A DNA stretch of 64,000 nucleotides from Ampelocalamus luodianensis (lineage: Eukaryota; Streptophyta; Magnoliopsida; Poales; Poaceae): the NCBI GenBank assembly GCA_036346255.1, contig CM070619.1, positions 34,726,342-34,790,341 on the forward strand, written 5' to 3'. The translations under genes were made by a program, and so were the position numbers. Every line of letters starts with the position of its first letter. Within the stretch, counting starts at the first letter, position 1. This document shows, in pieces, positions 22,672-35,454 of the stretch. The notes below the pieces were generated by a model. That model saw only the letters and a list, made by a program, of their open reading frames with translations. It did no database searches and was not told the origin of the DNA.

Positions 22672-25600
22672 TGTGAGACCCCGGTTTATTAAGCTTATAA
22701 TACTTAGCCTTCCATTGGCCCTAGCATTACAAACAAAATACACCGTGTCTCGATGGACATGTGCTTCCCAGAACTTGCAGCACACATACATCAAACAAAA
22801 GCATGCATCATTTCCATACATCATAAGGTAACAAGTCTACCAGAAGACATACATAATATAAGTTATTACAGAACAGCCAACCGGTCAAATGACAAGTATA
22901 GAGTAACAGCGGAAGCAAAAGTTGCCATAAGATGGCTTAAACCAAAAGACGACCGGTTAGCCACATAACACCAGAGGGCAACCGACCGGGCCGCCAAGCT
23001 AATCGCCCCACACACTGCCACAACACAACTCACAAAAGTGAGGCCCATCGGGCTCACCTTCTTCCTCTGCACACAATAAGCAATGCAGGTGAGTACAAAA
23101 ATGTACTCGCAAGACTTACGAGTAACAAGCCTATACATAGCTACATGAAAGCTGTATCAAAGGGAGGTTGGTTATATGGTTATTTGGACGCACAAAGCAA
23201 GTTTCATTTGCAATAATGTAATAGATTGAAAGCAATTTGACAATTCAGTTTTTTAAGCATTGAAATAGCAGCGAGTAACAATAATTATCAAGTAACCACC
23301 TAGAAGTGACTAACCCAATAGCCACCACAAATAGCATGAATCCCTGATTCATACCACCCATCAAGTTTTAATTTAAAATGTTGTAGTCTAACTCTTGAAA
23401 AGCTTACCCAAGCGTGTCCATAACCTAAGACGAGGCTATTCGAATAGTTTTAAACCCTGCAGGGGTGTACTAATATACCCACACTTCAGACCGCCTTTAA
23501 GCCACATGATTTAGCACACTTCCGAAGGTATGCCGGTACGGCTAAGTCCTACGAGACATTTCCAATATTGTGAATCAACTACGAGCCGCTCGTATGGATA
23601 GAAACCCATACGCTTACATTGTAAAGCCAAAGACAACTACCCCTGGGTAAAGCTCTTTGGACAACTACAATGCTCCCACACACCACCATTTCATTTTACC
23701 ACAACGCAACACACACACGCCTCCTCGCGACTGTAGCCAACACACGCCAAAGTACTAAGTCAAGAGAGGTCCCATTCCCTCTAGTGTGGTTAGCACGCAC
23801 AAAAATGCCTGGATAACAGGTACTCACAAGATGTTCGGTCCTTAATTGACCCGACACCATTCCAATCACACCCAAAAGATCACACCACCTTACCATTGTG
23901 CCCAAGTCTAAATTGTTTTTATTTTCGATTTTAGTTTGCAATTTGAACATAGCACAAAGCTGAAATATAGAGATTATAATAAGTTTGTGTGATCAAGGTT
24001 ATCGACAAGTCGATAACTGCCCATTTCTACTGATAGCTAAGCATGACTAAGCAATAACTCGTAAACTACTAAGTGACAAGGGTTCATCCAACGAACCCAA
24101 AATCACAGCAAGATAAACCTAGGCTTAGTAGTAGAGGATAAACATTTGCCTACTGATAATGCATCTACTAGGTTAACTATCGACAATAGTTAAAACAACA
24201 TAGCAATGCATACATAGAATTTGCAAACAATATATTAGAATTTGAAAATAGTAGGAGCAACATGATCAAATGATGCTATATCTGCTTGACTTGTTGGAGT
24301 ACAGGATCTGATGGCTGTGGCTCAGATTCAATATCAATATTATCTTCGGAACCTAACGCGAAAAGGCGATAAGCGAATAAGAACGAAGAACAACAAATAA
24401 ATTCCAACAGCAAAAGATATCCAAATCTAATGAAATTTATACAACAGCTAGGGATGATTTTAGACAATTTTAGGAACAGGAATTAGGTCATTTGGATTTA
24501 GTATGAAAGCGTTATGGCTAAAACTATTTCTCTCAGCCTGAAAATTCCTAAACAAATTAATTAATGGTACTGTTCATGGTAAAAATTTCTAGAATGATCT
24601 AAGGTCCAAATTTTTATAACAGGTAGATTATGACATCCTAATGACATCAAAGTTAAGTTTACTAAATTCGGAGTTATAATGATTTATTTATGATTTTTCT
24701 AAGTTGTAAATCTAGCACATGTCAATTTCAAGAATATGAACATGAGCAAAACCTATTTTAGATTAAAGTATATTAACAGAGGAAACTTACAAAATTGAGT
24801 TTGCATATTTTGGAGTTATACAGAAAAAGTTAGGTATTTTGTAAGTCTCACATTAATTTCTGGGATATTCTAAAATGGTTGAAATCAAGTTAATAATGTT
24901 TACAACACATCCTGTTACAAAAACATGTCTAAAAGCATTTTTAACTTAAACTTTAGTCCAACATGAATTTAGCCCAATTGGAATCATCTAAAAAGGATTT
25001 AAAACGAAATAGTTATGAAATTCCAAAGTTTAACACAGTTTTCAGTTATTAAATAAAGCCTTACCAGAATAATACCAAACCTATTCAAAAGGAAAAGATG
25101 TGGAGCGCTGTGGGCCGCTGACCGCAAATCGAACGGCCCTGACCAACGATACAATCGGAAGTCCAAATGTACTCAAGATCTGAGACATAGATCGAGGATC
25201 GGGCGGTCCACAAGGACTAGAACGCTAAGAGCTCTAACCCACTGAGGAGGTTCAGCCCGTTAGATGAAGATCTAACGGTCCAGAGCCGATGGAGAGGTCC
25301 TACGGTTAAGGATCTATGGAGGAGGTCCGGGACGGTCAAGATCTACCAGAGGAGGTCCTGAACGGCCTAGATTTACTCGGAGGAGGTCCTACGCGATAAG
25401 ATCTATGCGAGGGAGATCTTGACGGCTAAGATCTCGCGGGGGAGGTCCTCAATGGTCGGGATTTACACGAGGAGGTCCTCAACGGCTAAGATCTCACGGG
25501 GGAGGTCTTCAGCGGTCAAGATTTAATCGGGGAGGTCCTGGACGGTCCAGATCGAGGCGGAGGGAGGTCCAGAGGTGTTCTTTATAAAAGGCCAAGGGTG

Positions 25601-27516
25601 ACCTTTTACAAAGAGTACCCCAAGGGTGGTCTTAGGGGTGGTTTTTGCAAAAATGACCACGAGGAGGTCTTTTTGCGCAGGAGTGGTCCTAGCGGCTCAC
25701 ATTGAGTTTAAAGAGGTCTTGAACGGCTAGGATCTAACCAGGGGGTCCTAGCGCTTAAGACTTTTCACAGGGCCAGATCCCACGGCTAAGAGCTAAACCA
25801 CAGAGGTCTTTAACGGCTGAGAATAATCCTAGGAGGTCTTGGACGGCTGAGATTGAGCGGAGGGTGGTCTTAAGGCCTAAGGTTTTACGAACATAAATCT
25901 AAGGCTCAGATCTAAACCTGGGGAGGTCATGGACGGCTGCGATTAACCCGAGGAGGTCTGCTGACTTGACAAAATCGCGACAAGTACAGACCACCGCAGT
26001 TTGTTCGCCGGCACATCGCTGACGACCAAGATCACGGTGGTGCGCAACTAAGGTACCAAAATGATCCTAATACTATTGCGACATAATAGTACCACTCTCG
26101 ATGGCGGAGCTGGCCTGTAACGCCGGCGAGCCGGAGAAGAGCGGAGGCTAGTTTTCGGCAAAAACCGAAAACGGCAAAAAGCATTGCCAGGATCTAAACT
26201 AGCGAGCCCTAGAGCACTACGGGGCTAAAGTGAACTCACCTGGACACAGAGGAGGTCTAAGGGAAGTCGAGACGAGCTGGTGGCAGAGCAGTCCACCGGA
26301 GCGGGGAAGACGACGAAAACCGCCAACAACCGAAGTCCGCGTAAATCCAATTCAAGCCGCCCCTGGAGGAGCAACCCAGAATGGAGTTAGGGAAATCGAT
26401 TAGGAGGTTAAGGAGCGCCAAAGGATAACCAAAAGAGAGAGCAAGAACCACTGGAGAACCCAAGTCCCCAAGGGAGCTCCTCGGCCGAAAATGGTGGTTT
26501 TGGTGTCCTTCAGAGCTGTGAGCTCCACCAGCGAAGGTGAAGCTGGGGGGGGGGGTTGTGAGTGGAAAAAGGGCCAGAGAGGGACCTCGGGCATGAAGAG
26601 ATTAGTGAGTAACGACACTAAAGAGGGGGCCCCCGCGGTGATCTGCGACGAGCGCAAATTTGCGACAGAACCGAAAACAAAGGGGCAGCCGGGGCGCGGC
26701 TTTGGGGCCAAAAGCTCTGTCTCGCAGCCCTGCCTCCAACAGAGTAGGGGTTGACGCGGCCGCGACAGGACAGGCCATGCCGCGCACTGTACAGCGCATG
26801 GCGCGAGGAAGAAGATGACAGAGGAACAGTGGAGAGCTCGGGGTGGTTGAGGGCGGTTAGATTTTAATCGGACGACTGAGATTGCCCAGAGCTCCCGGCA
26901 ATCAAAAGGGTAGGGGAGGTCGTGAGCGTTGGATATTAATCCAACGGCTTGGATTTGAGCTGGCTTGGACTAACCGAGTCAAATAACTTGGGCTCGGGTT
27001 TGACTCGAGCCCATGTCTGACTCAAACCTGAGTTTAAGTTTAGAGTTTTTGAATTGAGCTGGATTTTGGGGATTTTAATTGAGGTAGCAATACAACTCCA
27101 AAAATTCTGGAATTTTTACTAGAGCTTGCGCACTCAGATATAAACCTTGTGTAAAATTTTCAGAGGTTTTTATGCAGTGCATTATTCTCCAAAAATTTAT
27201 GCAAGGCTCTGGTTTAAGGTTTGACTATCCTCTAAAAGTATTCAAACAATTTCTAAAAATTGTGAAATTTTTTAGAGGGGTCACACACCATTCCAGGAAC
27301 TTAGAAGAAATATTTCCAAAGGATGATCACAAGATTTGAGATGGAAGTTTTTTTTTGGAAGACAAGGTTTGGATCAAGAGACTTGTGACATTGTATTTCC
27401 ATAACTTCTCACAACAATTGTTCAAAGCACACAGGGAGATACAAGATGTAAGAAAAGTTTTAATTTCTAGTCATTTTCTTACATTTCAAACACAAGCCCA
27501 AAATTGGGATGTTACA
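22672..27516 (-). mobile_element. Family-A solo LTR, reverse, nested in LTR D
   Basis: 4,845 bp from TGTGAGACCCCGG to TTGGGATGTTACA (plus-strand reading), flanked by CTTAG (22667-22671) and TTTAG (27517-27521), a 4/5 target repeat. It is a reverse, diverged relative of the LTRs of element A: same ends, palindromes at 23436 and 23999, a hairpin with arms GAGTAC and GTACTC at 23091-23108, and a reversed GACCTCC repeat array. No internal region, hence solo. Two poly-G runs (26545-26555 here and 27865-27879 in D) may be inaccurate in length. Confidence 0.85.
25190..25965 (-). repeat. Degenerate GGAGGTCC minisatellite in the A solo LTR
   Basis: About 20 imperfect units of 30-36 bp, each with GGAGGTCC, then an A/C-G-G core and often AAGATCT. 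It is the reverse complement of the array in the element A LTRs (32215-33125 and 42795-43710). Confidence 0.8.
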
Positions 27517-28514
27517 TTTAGTAAGTTATAGAGTCTTAACATTAGTTGCCATAGGTAGTAGGTTAGCTCAGTGAATGGGCGGAGATGTGGAGTCATGTGT
27601 TGAGACATATTTATGGACGGTTCGCCATTTACATATCCAATTGTCTGCTTCGGGCCAACATCTGTGTGGTGGAAGGTTACCAGTTTTGTGCTCACCGGGA
27701 GGGTCAATTGTTGAGATAAAGTTTCTAAAATATTTTTTGTTATGATTAGTGTTGGCCACACTGGTTATATCTTATGGGTAAAGTGTACAATCTCTGCAGA
27801 GTGTTAACAATCTATTCGAATAGCCGCGTCCACGGTCATGGACACGCTCGGGGATTTTATAACCGGGGGGGGGGGGGGGTAGGGGCTAAACTTTACAAAA
27901 CAAAACTGGGAGGGACAACTGTGTGAAGGAATTAGACTAAGTAGCTTTGTGGAAATACTTGTGTAATTACTATTGTTACTTTTTTCTATTATACTTTCAA
28001 TCTATTTATTCGTATTCAACTGCAAATGTTCGCTTTATGTGAAATAACCATAGATGTCGTATCCTTTGGAATAAGCCATCATCTATAATTGTATTGTGTG
28101 GTACAGCTTGCTGAGTACTCCATGTACTCACTCTTTCTATAAACAATGTTTCTCAGTTGCCAAAGACAAGATCAACACCACGATGGTCATTGAGGAATAC
28201 AACTTCAAGGATCATTGAGAACCAGGTCGCGCCACCCCGGTCGGTTGCCTGTGAGCATATGGATGGGCTACACTGAAGTTATTCCATTTCCTTCCGCTGC
28301 AGCTTAATTGAGATATTCGCCTCCCAAGGCATTAATTGTAAGCTTCGACCATAAAGGTTGCTACTTTGATAATTAAATTAATTGCTTATTTCTTAGTTAT
28401 CTTTGCATATGAAATGGTATTTCATTGGTGTTGCCATTGTATGCACTAGCGTGATTCGACTAGAGCAGAATACATAGAGGGTCCAGATTTGCATATTTGG
28501 GTCCCGACAGAACT

Positions 28515-29773
28515 TCCATAGTTCCAACATGGATGATCCTTTCCGAATTGACTGTAAATTGGATTCCTCTCCTTTTTGGTTTGGGATCCTTTTCTGCTTC
28601 CTCGCGCTTCCTTCTTGGTTCTGTAGCCCGCTTGCATGGATGCCATCTTGGCTCAGCACGCCATGTAACCTACATGCTGGGCTCCCACCTTTGTTCTGCA
28701 GCCCATGCTAGCGTGCTAGGCTCCACATGCCATGTTGCCCGTGCACTTGGCCTCCATCTTGGCTCCACATGCCTTGTGTCCCATGTGCCCATCTACCCAT
28801 GCATCAAGCTCTCTTCACGTACCAATCTTGGCCCACATGATCTGCCTTCGCGTGCAAGGGTTTTTGCCTTCTCCCTCACATGGCCTGCCTTGCTCTACTC
28901 CCTCTTGGCCGCATCGGTCTTCTTTGTTCTTTTGGTCAAAACAACACCATTCAAAACATCAACATGAGAACCCAACTTATTGAAGGGATATGGGTAGGCT
29001 ACACTAGCTGGTAATTCAAAAATTCTATCACGTAAATCAGGAAGCTATGCAAGTAGGAGATCATAGATCATTACCACTAGACACGTAGTGCAGAGGAAGA
29101 TGAGTTAAGGTAGCCTGATCCAACGTAGAGTGTGTCGATGAAGTGGTCGTAGCCGATCGTCCACTATAGTCGATCGTCCAACGTAGTCGATCATCCAATG
29201 TCCTCAATGCCAATCGTCTCCTCCAGCAACCAATCGAGTTCCTTGAGAAGTCGTGGATCGTCCTCGAGCGCAACAGCAACCGCAGTAGCGCCTCTACGAT
29301 ATCTACATATCCAGGGAAGGAACACCACACGCCGGTGTACTAGCACCAACTCGCACGGCAGGGTCTCTGAGAAGATGGTTGCTAGGGTTTTAGTGGAGCG
29401 ACTCGCATGACTCGTGTGTCTATTTCAACCCTCCCAATAGCTCATGCATCTCCTTATATAGGGCCCATGGTGGTTCCTATCTGAACATATTTGTTTTAAC
29501 TCGTTAAGTGTGTGACCCGTTAGGTTCATGCGTAGTCGGTTGTGACTTAGAAACCTTTTCCGACCACGAGTCGTTAGCGGTTCATAACAGGACATAATGA
29601 TTCTCGAATGCACATAAATTATATCGGATGAACCTTAATTCAATATGATCTACGACTAGGTCCTTATCACTTACGACTAGCTCGTATCTCTATATGATCA
29701 GTTCATATTTAGTCAAGACCAGTTCATAACTCCCTATAGGCAATTGACGTGGCCTTTTAGATCTACATGGGGT
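28515..29773 (-). mobile_element. Tail of sequence G and probable copia 3' LTR
   Basis: 28515 to about 28960 continues the D target sequence; it is C/T-rich and without a gene. From about 28970 the minus strand looks like a Ty1/copia LTR: TATA-like TATATAAGG (plus 29450-29458), then a leader rich in G/C. The LTR would begin on the minus strand near 29800, just after the truncated pol. Borders are not proven and no second copy is in the window. Confidence 0.4.
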
Positions 29774-30188
29774 TCATGCCTTATCTACATGTTTAACAAC
29801 ACTTTGTTCATCCTGTAGAGGATCAGTAGGAGTTGAAACATTTTTAGATATTTCCCGAATTTCTTCGAGTTGCACATTGCTCCAACTGACTCCGTTGGAA
29901 AGAAACTCTTTCTCCAAGAAGACATCATTTCGGGCAAAAAACACTTTGTCATCATACCACTTATAGAAATAATATCCTTTAGTTTCCTTAGGATACCCTA
30001 CAAAGAGGCACTTATCCAACTTGGGTGTGAGTTTATCATATGTCAAATGTTTTATATATGCCTCACAACCCCAAATCTCGATAAAAGACAATCCATGACA
30101 CTTCCCAGTCTATATCTCATATGGTGTCTTCTCTACTGTTTTTGATGGAACCCTGTTTAAAGTGAAAGTCGCTATTTCTAGAGCATAT
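29774..30188 (-). pseudogene. Ty1/copia pol fragment (end of integrase region), left of element A
   Basis: Minus-strand frame 29774-30091 plus decayed codons up to 30188 hold the conserved stretch after the copia integrase core, including W-G-C-E-A-Y and F-V-G-Y-P-K-E-T-K-G-Y. An in-frame stop lies between the two. Reverse transcriptase and RNase H, which should follow, are absent; the sequence passes into LTR-like DNA. It joins the piece at 46155-47606 across the TSD CATAT of element A. Confidence 0.88.
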
Positions 30189-31212
30189 TGTAACATCCCA
30201 AGTTTTGGCTTGTATTTCAAATGTAAGAAAATGAGTAGAAATTAAAACTTTTTCTTACGTCATGTATTTCCTTTGTGTGCTAAGCAAATCTTGTACAAGA
30301 AGTCATGGAAATACAAAGTCACAAGTCTTTTTGATCCAAAACCTCACCTTCCAAAAACAATCTGGTCAAACCTTTTGATCATCTCCTGAAAATATTTCTC
30401 CTAAGTTCTAGGGATGGTATGTGACTCCTCTAAAAAATTTCACAATTTTTAGAAATTGTTTGAATGCTTTTGGAGGCAAGTCAACCCAATTCAAATCTTG
30501 GTCAAACCTTGGCCTAGCTCATTGTAGAATTTTTGGAGGAAAATGTGAAACACCAAAACCTCCAGAAATTTTACACAACGTCAATATCCTAGTCAGCAAG
30601 CTCCTGTAAAATGTTCAGAATTTTTGGAGTCTTTCTGCTACCTCAAATAAATCCTCTAACTCTCAGTTCATATTTAAACCCTAAACCTGGTTAGTACTGT
30701 TACTCGGGTTCGAGTCAGACTCGGGCTCGAGTCAATCGATTTGATCGAACCACCTAACCGCACCGAGCCAGCTTTAAAAACCCGCGTTCAATCTCAGCCT
30801 TTGGATCTAGATCACACGGTCCACGTTCGCAAGCACGTTCGGACTGTCCAACAGGGACATTCAATCGTGGCCATTCAATTTGAATCTAAGGGCTTAGGAT
30901 TTTCTCTGTTGTTTTAAAAGCACTAGGGCTTTGTGATCTCAGCCGTTCGCGATAGATCCGACGACCAAGAATCGCCCGAGTGCATTGCGGTCGTCTCCTA
31001 CCTCGATCGTGGCGTGGGCAAGGTGCGAGGCGTGGGATGTCAAATCTTGCTCCCTACAGTCGTCCTACTCGACATAGAGGGTATGGGTGATCTTTACGGC
31101 CATGCCCATGCCCTACTCCAACATCTAACTCACTTTTCCTTTCGGCCACACGCTGCGCCATGAACTTTTGTCACCCGAAGAGCTCTTTTGCCAAACCCTT
31201 ATGTCCTCTAGC

Positions 31213-31220
31213 TATTTAAA
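31213..31220 (+). promoter_or_regulatory. TATA-like box, 5' LTR of element A
   Basis: TATTTAAA about 1.02 kb into the LTR; the same box is at 41784-41791 in the 3' LTR. Confidence 0.5.
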
Positions 31221-32214
31221 ACTCCTCAAAGCACTCCTAGTACTCCTTTACACCACCCCCAGCTCTTGCTCTGTGTGTTGAGCTCAAAACCACTGAAAAC
31301 CCGAAAAGGCACCATTGTGGACCTTTGAAGCTCTGTGGTGTTCTTGGTGCTCCTGTGGTTCTCCCCCACCAATTTTTGCACCATTTCTATCTCCTCACTA
31401 TCTTAAGCGTATCCCCTCACTTAATTTTGGATTCGATTCGCATGATCTGTCCAATTTGGGGATTATTCAAATTTCGGCTGAAATTGGGCATCTTCTCCCT
31501 CAGCTCAGGTGAGTGGCCCATTTTGAAATTATTTGCTCCAGTAGTTTCTGTGAACCCTAATGAAGCTCTTTTGATACTTGGGTGCCACTCATTTTGCCCA
31601 GAGTGCCATTTTTCACCTCTCTTCTCCAAGTCCGGCGAGCTCCTCCGTGGACCAGCTGCTCCGGCCAACTTTCAAGGCTTCCCTCCATCCAGGTAGATTC
31701 CTATTAGTCCATAGATGTCTGAGAAGCCATTCCTTTAGACAACCCCGAAGCCTTCGGCCGTTTTCAAGTTGTAGTATCTAGACCTCTTTTCGTTTTTCGG
31801 CTAGCCGACGTTGAGAGCCCTCACCACTGGCGAGGTTGCTACCACTAGGTTCCAATCGCTATTGCGAATCCATTCCAGTCCTTTGTGGGCGCCACCACAG
31901 CCAGGATCACCGGCGGCAAGCCGTTGAAGTCGCACGGGTTTTGCCGGGAGGAAACTCCCGTTTTTGTCAACAATTTTGGACAACATTAATGCCCAGTCAG
32001 TGTTAATCATTGGGTATTAATGGTGTCTCAATCGCGCCTTTGTGTCGCTGCCTGTAGGCCTAAGTCTTTAAGTCCCCGCGGCGTTCCGCGCACCTTTAAT
32101 GTTAAGACCAGTGTTTAATTGGTTTTGCCATTAATTGTCAGAAAAGCCATTTCTCGCTCACTTACGCTGGGCCTCAACCTATCGTTGTCGTGACGCTAAA
32201 CCGCCGCCCCGACC

Positions 32215-33125
32215 ACCTAAACGACCTCCTAGATTTGATCCCCACCGTTAAGGACCTCTCAGTGTAATCTTGGCCGTTAAATGACCTCCTAGAGTTAGAT
32301 CTGGGCCATTAGATCTTTCATGCAAAATCGTTAGCCATCAGGACCTCCCCTGAGTTGAATCTCAGCCGTTTAGGATCACCCGAGATTTGATCTAAGCGGT
32401 AGATTCATTCCTATTGAATCGTTAAGTTGTAAGACCTCCTCCTGTTATCTCAGCCGTCGAGGACCTCTCTAAGGGTCACTCTGGACCCTTGGATTCTCTC
32501 CGTAAGATCGTATTGTCTAGGACCTCTCTAGAGCAGATCTGGACCGTTAAAGACCTCCCCGTGGAGATCGTGGACCGCCCGCACTTCTCTATAAAAACCT
32601 TATCGCGTTAGACCTCCCTCCGCCTCGATCCGACCGCTCAGACCTCCCCGATCCATCCGAGCCGCCCGCACCTCCTCCCGCTAAAGCCCCGCCGCATCGG
32701 ACCTCCTCGATTTAACTGGATCGCTCAAGACCTCCCAGAGATCTTGACCGCTTCGACCTCCCTTCCTTAGATCTTACCGCTCGCACCTCCTTCGCTTGAT
32801 CGTGACCGTTAAGACCACCCTTGTGAGATCCTAGCCGCCGGGATCTCCTCGGTGACTTAAGCCAGAGGACCTCCTCGAGATCTAGACCGCCGTGACCTCC
32901 CCGAGAAATCCCGACCGCCCGCACCTCCTCCGTTGGATTGGAGTTCTAGGACCTCCCCTAGTGCTCGGGAGCGCCAGATCTTGATCTGACGGTCACGACC
33001 TCCTAGGCGCGCGAGGAGCTCCTCTCGCGTGCGCTGTGCGCCCATCTGGTCGTGGCCGTTGGATTCAATATCAACGGTTCCGACCTCCCCAGTTTTGTCA
33101 GCTCAGCCAGACCTCCCGAGAGCTC
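32215..33125 (+). repeat. Degenerate GACCTCC minisatellite, 5' LTR of A
   Basis: About 28 imperfect units of roughly 30-35 bp: GACCTCC, a variable spacer, GATCT or GATC, then a C-C-G-T-T-like core. Spacing is irregular. It lies in the presumed transcribed leader. Confidence 0.85.
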
Positions 33126-34152
33126 CAAATTTTCAAAGTGCTTAAATGTTCTAGTTTTCAAATGTGAATAACTATTTCGTTTTAACTCCTTTTTGAGAAA
33201 TTCAAACTGTGTTAGCTCTGTGGTAAGATGAACTTTAAATTGAGTATGATTTTGAACTCTTTCTCAGAAAGTGTAAAGTAGTATAAACTAGGTTAGCTTG
33301 TTTCAACCTAAAATGTGGTCTAAATTTATTGAAATTTGTAAAATGCATAACTTATTCTCTGTAATTCCAAACTGAGCAAACTAAGTTTTGTTAAAACCCA
33401 CTAGGAATGTACTGTAGTGTAGAATAGGCCTTAATATGATCCTTGCCACTAAAATTAATGATCTACTTGTTATAGAACTTAGAAAAATCATAACTAATTC
33501 ATTTCAACACCAAATTGTGCAAACTCAGTTTTGCTGTTGTTAGGATACTATTACCTACCCACCATAAAAATTTCAGATTCCAGATAATTCTAGAAAATTT
33601 CGTCATGAACAGTACCAGAAATTAATTTAATTAGGATTTTTCAGGCTCAGAGAACTTAGTTTAGCCATAACTTTTGCATGCTATGTCGAAATGACCTGAT
33701 TCTTGTTTCTTAATTTGTCTAAAATCATCCTCTTGCTTCTGTATAAATTTCATTGTATTTGGATATATTTTGCTGTTGGGTTTTATTTGGAGTTCTTGTT
33801 CTTATTTGGTATCGCCTTTTCGCGTTAGGTTCCAAAGGAATTACTGATTACGTGAGTGAATCCTCTGCAGCAAGAAAGTGATCTACAGCAAGGCAAGCAG
33901 TTTGATCATGTTAATCCCAGTATTTTTAAGTATTTATGTTGTTTACAAATTCTACGTATGCATTGCTATCTTGTTTTAACTAGTGTCGATAGTTGGCCTA
34001 GTAGATGCATTTCCTTAGACAAATGATTATCCTTTACTACCATGAGCCTAGGATTACTTGCTGTGATGTAGGGTTCGTTGGATGAGCCCTTGTCACTTAG
34101 TAGTTTGCGAATTAATTGCTTAGCCATGCTTAGTTTCCGGTAGAAATGGGCG

Positions 34153-34172
34153 GTTATCGACTTGTCGATAAC
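34153..34172. repeat. Palindrome GTTATCGAC / GTCGATAAC
   Basis: Two 9-bp arms around TT. Also at 44738-44757 (3' LTR), 23999-24018 (A solo LTR) and 50395-50414 (second reverse A LTR). Confidence 0.85.
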
Positions 34173-34784
34173 TTTGATCACATAAAACTTATTATGATTT
34201 ATGATTTCAGCCTTGTGCCTTGTCTACTTTTGAAAACTAAAACTGAAAACAAAATGACTTAGACTTGGGCACAATGGTAAGATGGTGTGAATTTGGGTGT
34301 GACTGGAACGGTGCCCGGGTCAACAAGGACCGAACATCTTGTTACACTAAACCAAGCATTTTGTGCGTGCTAACCACACTAGAGGGTATGGGACCTCTCT
34401 TGAATTAGTACTTTGGGAGGCATTAATTAATGAGTCGGTCAGTAGTTTATAGAGAAAAAGGATCACAAAGGCGTGACCGGGGTGGTTCCTTTCTAGGTCC
34501 TCCACCCCGACCGGGGTCTTGTAATGTCCGGCTAGCGTTACCCTAAATGGCTAATGACTCCCGGCTTTGCTTGACTCCACCACAACGTGTGGTCCTAGTG
34601 GCCCATTTTTGCCGGCTGGTCACTAAGGGTTAACCCCATACGTGCGACTCTTAATTAACGCATTCCACTGGAAACGTCTCGTAGGACTTAGCCGTGCCGG
34701 CATACCAAAGGAAGTGTGCTTAATAGCTTGGCAGAAAGGCGGTCTAAGGTGTGGGTACATTGGTACACCCCTGCAGGGTTAAAA

Positions 34785-34796
34785 CTATTCGAATAG
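34785..34796. repeat. CTATTCGAATAG palindrome, one of eight in the window
   Basis: Perfect 12-bp palindrome, next to CCCTGCAGGG (34769-34778). Other copies: 7634, 18765, 23436, 27812, 45368, 48385 and 49834, always inside an LTR. Confidence 0.9.
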
Positions 34797-35454
34797 CCTA
34801 GTCCTAGGTTATGGACACGCTTGGCAAGGTCTTTCAAGAGTTAGACTACAACATTTTAATTAAAACTTGATGGGTGGTACGAATCTAGGATTCGTGCTAT
34901 GTGTGGTGGCTATTGTGTTAGTCACCAATAGGTGGTTACTCTTGTACTTATTTGTAACACCCCAACTCTCAAAGAGTCTGGAATGCTACCGGAAATAAAC
35001 TAATATAGCCCAATCTACAAATTTTTCGACAGTGTCTCCTTTGTTTAATCAGCTATACCAAGAGTTCAACGATAAATCATAGCATTTAACAAAATAATCA
35101 TAATCAGGTTCATTCAAGCGTGTAGAATAATATCATAAACATAACCAAAACTTTCTATTCTCATTATTACAGTTAACCCGAAACTCAAACTATCCATAGC
35201 TTCTAAATGTAAACATAACATTTAACAATAATTTCATAATCCAATTCACTCATGCATAAGAGATAATCATAGGAATGTAATCAAATTAACACTATTCTCA
35301 CAACCATAATCGTAATCATAAACAACCATGGGTATTTCTCAGTAGTCTATTTATTCTTTTATGAAGCTAAATGACAATTGTTTTAATGTTGTGAGGTAGT
35401 GCGTGCTTTCCAATTCATCTACTCCCTCCCATGCATGCCACCTGCCGCTTGTAC

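Larger units (their letters stand above)
22105..28156 (+). other. Candidate leader intron in LTR D, broken by nested LTR
   Basis: Donor CAAG|GCAAGT at 22105 and acceptor TTTCTCAG ending at 28156; about 1,202 bp once the nested LTR is removed. A hairpin with arms GAGTAC (28113-28118) and GTACTC (28124-28129) ends 27 nt before the AG. Inferred by comparison with LTRs A and E. Confidence 0.4.
20409..28509 (+). mobile_element. Solo LTR D, about 3.25 kb, interrupted by a family-A solo LTR
   Basis: It starts TCTAACATCCC (an expected TG has become TC) and ends GGGTCCCGACA. Flanks GAACT at 20404-20408 and 28510-28514 match exactly. Removing the nested LTR leaves about 3,251 bp without internal region. 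Layout resembles LTR E: TATA-like box at 20999, GC-rich leader, GC donor-like site at 22105, CTATTCGAATAG at 27812, acceptor-like AG at 28156. The 203-codon frame at 21090-21701 lies in the GC-rich leader and has no recognisable domain. Confidence 0.86.

Noticed and set aside
27543..27625. tRNA-like A box (TTAGCTCAGTGAATGGG) with a GGTTCG downstream
   Set aside because: No cloverleaf, no proper B box (GGTTCGCCATT), and it lies inside LTR D.
31325..31696. 123-codon frame found in both A LTRs (also 41896-42267)
   Set aside because: LTR copies share every frame. No domain, biased composition, and an equally long antisense frame.
32215..33125. CRISPR-like look of the GACCTCC array
   Set aside because: Units and spacing are irregular, there are no cas genes, and it is part of a plant LTR present in several copies.
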